From: CAJQND01 sp051010095
GTDB taxonomy: Bacteria; Pseudomonadota; Alphaproteobacteria; Rhizobiales; CAJQND01
Direction: 5' to 3'
DNA length: 16,834 nt
Assembly: GCA_051010095.1 (NCBI GenBank)
Contig: JBPCVX010000024.1
Coordinates: 1 to 16,834, forward strand
Shown: positions 15,030 to 16,834 of the stretch, in pieces
How the letters are laid out: the number at the start of each line of letters is the position of its first letter
How positions within the stretch are numbered: position 1 is the first letter of the stretch
The notes under the pieces: generated by a model
Database searches by the model: none
Seen by the model: only the letters and a program-made list of their open reading frames with translations
Told to the model about the DNA's origin: nothing
Position numbers and translations under genes: made by a program

Positions 15030-16058
15030 CTATACGTGCGCCATCATTGACTGGACACGGTCTACCGCTTTTGTAAGATCATCAGGCACCCACGTAATTG
15101 ACGTATCGGGGTTGTCCCCGAGGTAAACGGCATGGCCTTGCTGGATGAGTTGTTGGTGAAGTCTTGTCATGTCGCGGGGTGGATTTATAAGACCGCTGAT
15201 GGACAATAGGTTTCCCGGAGTTTCAACAAATTTTGAAAATTTACTCCGCGGTAGAGGATAGATATCTACTGGTTTTCCTGTGGCGCATGTCTCAGACAGC
15301 ATCGATGCGCTGTCGCCAGTAACGATGAAACGATCACTTTGGGTTAGGATAAATCTGTGGGGGTTCAACATACCTCCATCCCACATATGCACGAACGCCC
15401 GCTTGCCAAGCGCATTGCGAATAATCGAGGGCGCCGTTGGTATGGTGCGCGGTGAAGTTGTAACAAGCATCGAGCCTTCGAATTGACCTGCACGCAGGGC
15501 TAAATCTCTCAACACACGCTCATTGAGGCGGAAGGGCCATTTCGCGCCTCCAAGCAAGATTCCAGTCCAAGGCTTTGGATAGTTTTTTAGTACTCTATTC
15601 CAATAAGCCTGGTCGTCACGCGAAGGAGGTTGGGGTGTTGAAGGAATAGGTAACATCGTATGGAGCACGTTATTACCTGCAGCAACTTTGTATTGTGGGG
15701 AACTTACGACCAGGTCAAAGTGCTTATTTGAGCTTCGCGGTCTACCCAGCTGGACGAGCTTTGTTTTACCGTTTGATTGCGCTCTGATCCAGCGTGCGAT
15801 TGGAACGGTTCTGCGCCCAACACCAATGACAAGATCAGGCCAGGGCGGATTGAGCTTGTCGGAGCTTTGTTCATCCAATGATATCAGAGACTTGCCAAGA
15901 GCAACATTTGGCACTGCGAAAAGCAGATTGAACCTAAGTTGTCGAGATTCTGTTTCCCAACCAAGGGCATGGGCAAGCGCCCATGCTTGCAAGTTATCAC
16001 CCATCCGGGCGGTCTCGAGGACCCACACTTTGGGTTTTATCGCAGTCTCAATATTCAT
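15030..16058 (-). CDS. ELM1/GtrOC1-family protein (mitochondrial fission ELM1-like, glycosyltransferase fold)
   Basis: A 342-residue protein of the ELM1 family. Visible landmarks are GDNLQ at 20-24 near the N-terminus (the family's usual GDxxQ), PPWPDLVIGVGRR at 71-83, VQLGRPR at 102-108, WTGILLGGAKWPF at 164-176, and VTGDSASMLSETCATGKPVDIYPLP at 247-270, which resembles the nucleotide-sugar site of GT-B glycosyltransferases. In plants ELM1 recruits dynamin-related protein for mitochondrial division; the bacterial proteins are uncharacterised and may be glycosyltransferases of the cell envelope. No signal peptide or membrane segment is apparent. It converges on tRNA-Leu with a 35-base gap and follows the SDR gene on the same strand by 109 bases, a gap that shows no clear terminator. 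Confidence 0.82.
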   Translation of the reverse strand: MNIETAIKPKVWVLETARMGDNLQAWALAHALGWETESRQLRFNLLFAVPNVALGKSLISLDEQSSDKLNPPWPDLVIGVGRRTVPIARWIRAQSNGKTKLVQLGRPRSSNKHFDLVVSSPQYKVAAGNNVLHTMLPIPSTPQPPSRDDQAYWNRVLKNYPKPWTGILLGGAKWPFRLNERVLRDLALRAGQFEGSMLVTTSPRTIPTAPSIIRNALGKRAFVHMWDGGMLNPHRFILTQSDRFIVTGDSASMLSETCATGKPVDIYPLPRSKFSKFVETPGNLLSISGLINPPRDMTRLHQQLIQQGHAVYLGDNPDTSITWVPDDLTKAVDRVQSMMAHV

Positions 16059-16167
16059 CGCATCCAGTGGTTCACTTAGCTATCAGGGGTGCCTTATAGG
16101 CGTTCAAGGACGCAAAATCACCTGAGAAATTCCAGTCATCAAAATTATATGCACTTGAACGTTTTGG

Positions 16168-16834
16168 TCAAATGCAGCGCCCGCCGTCAACTTCCATGCA
16201 AACACCGGTAATAAACTCGGAATCTTCGGAGGCAAAGAACATTGCAGCCTTCGCGATATCAAGCGGCGTTGACAGACGGCCCATAGGAACCGTTGAGACA
16301 AATTGAGCATACATATCATTAGTCACTTCACCGCCGAGGAATGCCCCCAGCATTGGCGTGTCACCTGCAACTGGACATAATGCATTTACGCGAATTTGTT
16401 CGGGCGCCAATTCCACCGCCATAGATTTTGTGAGGGTTACAACAGCGCCTTTTGAGCTGTTGTACCATGCCAAGCCGGGACGTGGCCTAAGTGCGGCGGT
16501 GGAAGCTGTATTGATAATGGAGCCTCCGCCTGTCTCGCGCATAATGGGCACGGCGTGCTGCGTGGCGTGATAGATGCTTTTCACGTTCACTTCGAAAATC
16601 TTGTCGAATGTTTCTTCCTCAACATCGAGTAGGGGTTGATTGATTTGCGGCATACCTGCGTTGTTCACCAGAATGTCGAGACCCCCAAACCGATCCAGTG
16701 AAGCTGCGACGACCTCTTTCCAGTCCTGTCCAGAAGTTACATCGCATCTGTAGGCAAATGCCTTTCCTCCTCGTTCAGCGATTTCGGATGCAATGTCTGT
16801 GCTTCTTTCTTCATTGATATCTGACACAACAACA
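16168..16834 (-). CDS. SDR family NAD(P)-dependent oxidoreductase, partial (start outside window)
   Basis: The frame is open to the right edge, so the N-terminus with the TGxxxGIG cofactor motif is missing. The GTG at 16825-16827 is an internal Val codon in a VVVSDIN strand, not a start. The visible 221 residues hold CDVT, the NNAG motif, the catalytic Ser in INTAST, and YNSSK (YxxxK) with the classical SDR C-terminus ending in GVCMEVDGGRCI. This is the short-chain dehydrogenase fold of about 250 residues, oxidising or reducing an alcohol or ketone with NAD(P). The acidic Asp in VSDIN, at the end of the second strand, favours NAD over NADP. The substrate is not identifiable. Confidence 0.93.
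   Translation of the reverse strand, partial: VVVSDINEERSTDIASEIAERGGKAFAYRCDVTSGQDWKEVVAASLDRFGGLDILVNNAGMPQINQPLLDVEEETFDKIFEVNVKSIYHATQHAVPIMRETGGGSIINTASTAALRPRPGLAWYNSSKGAVVTLTKSMAVELAPEQIRVNALCPVAGDTPMLGAFLGGEVTNDMYAQFVSTVPMGRLSTPLDIAKAAMFFASEDSEFITGVCMEVDGGRCI

Noticed and set aside
14839..15126. A 95-codon forward frame across the tRNA
   Set aside because: Its middle reads AESVDATDLKS, the well-known false translation of tRNA-Leu; the tRNA explains the sequence.
15688..16125. A 145-codon forward frame opposite the ELM1-like gene
   Set aside because: It is a shadow of the ELM1-like coding sequence with no recognisable domain.

Overview
The window looks like chromosome of an alphaproteobacterium, probably a member of the Hyphomicrobiales (Rhizobiales). 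The reasons are the sfsA–map–radC gene order with a divergent CinA-like gene, an ELM1-type glycosyltransferase family protein, and an intact form II cox-type molybdenum hydroxylase locus. Genus cannot be set from the sequence alone; base composition looks moderate (GC somewhat above 50%, not computed). Both ends cut through genes: an FAD-dependent monooxygenase at the left (5' end missing) and an SDR oxidoreductase at the right (5' end missing, reverse strand).

Left two thirds (about 3–10344, all on +): an FAD aromatic-ring-type monooxygenase fragment, an Ldh2/DpkA-like NAD(P)H oxidoreductase, then coxS–coxL–coxM encoding the iron-sulfur, molybdopterin and FAD subunits of a CO-dehydrogenase-like hydroxylase. 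The large subunit carries AYRGAGR where true (form I) CO dehydrogenase has AYRCSFR, and the S-L-M order is also that of form II, so the real substrate may not be CO. After a strong hairpin come the maturation genes: coxD (MoxR AAA+ ATPase), coxE (VWA protein), a two-gene split XdhC/CoxI-type cofactor chaperone, and a fused molybdopterin-binding/MobA-like nucleotidyltransferase. The last five genes are joined by ATGA overlaps or a 2-base gap, so they are very likely one translationally coupled unit: structural subunits first, then cofactor synthesis, cofactor delivery and insertion.

Right third: a convergent reverse-strand housekeeping operon sfsA–map–radC–DUF427 (13434 down to 10357), a divergent forward pair (CinA-like molybdopterin-binding domain protein, then xanthine-guanine phosphoribosyltransferase gpt), a tRNA-Leu(UAA) with encoded CCA, then on the reverse strand an ELM1-family protein and the SDR fragment.

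No insertion sequences, CRISPR arrays, phage genes or rRNA were seen. The item most worth attention is the cox-like cluster: a form II hydroxylase of unknown substrate with two adjoining oxidoreductases that hint at a cyclic or N-heterocyclic substrate, a split XdhC, and a fused cofactor-finishing enzyme.
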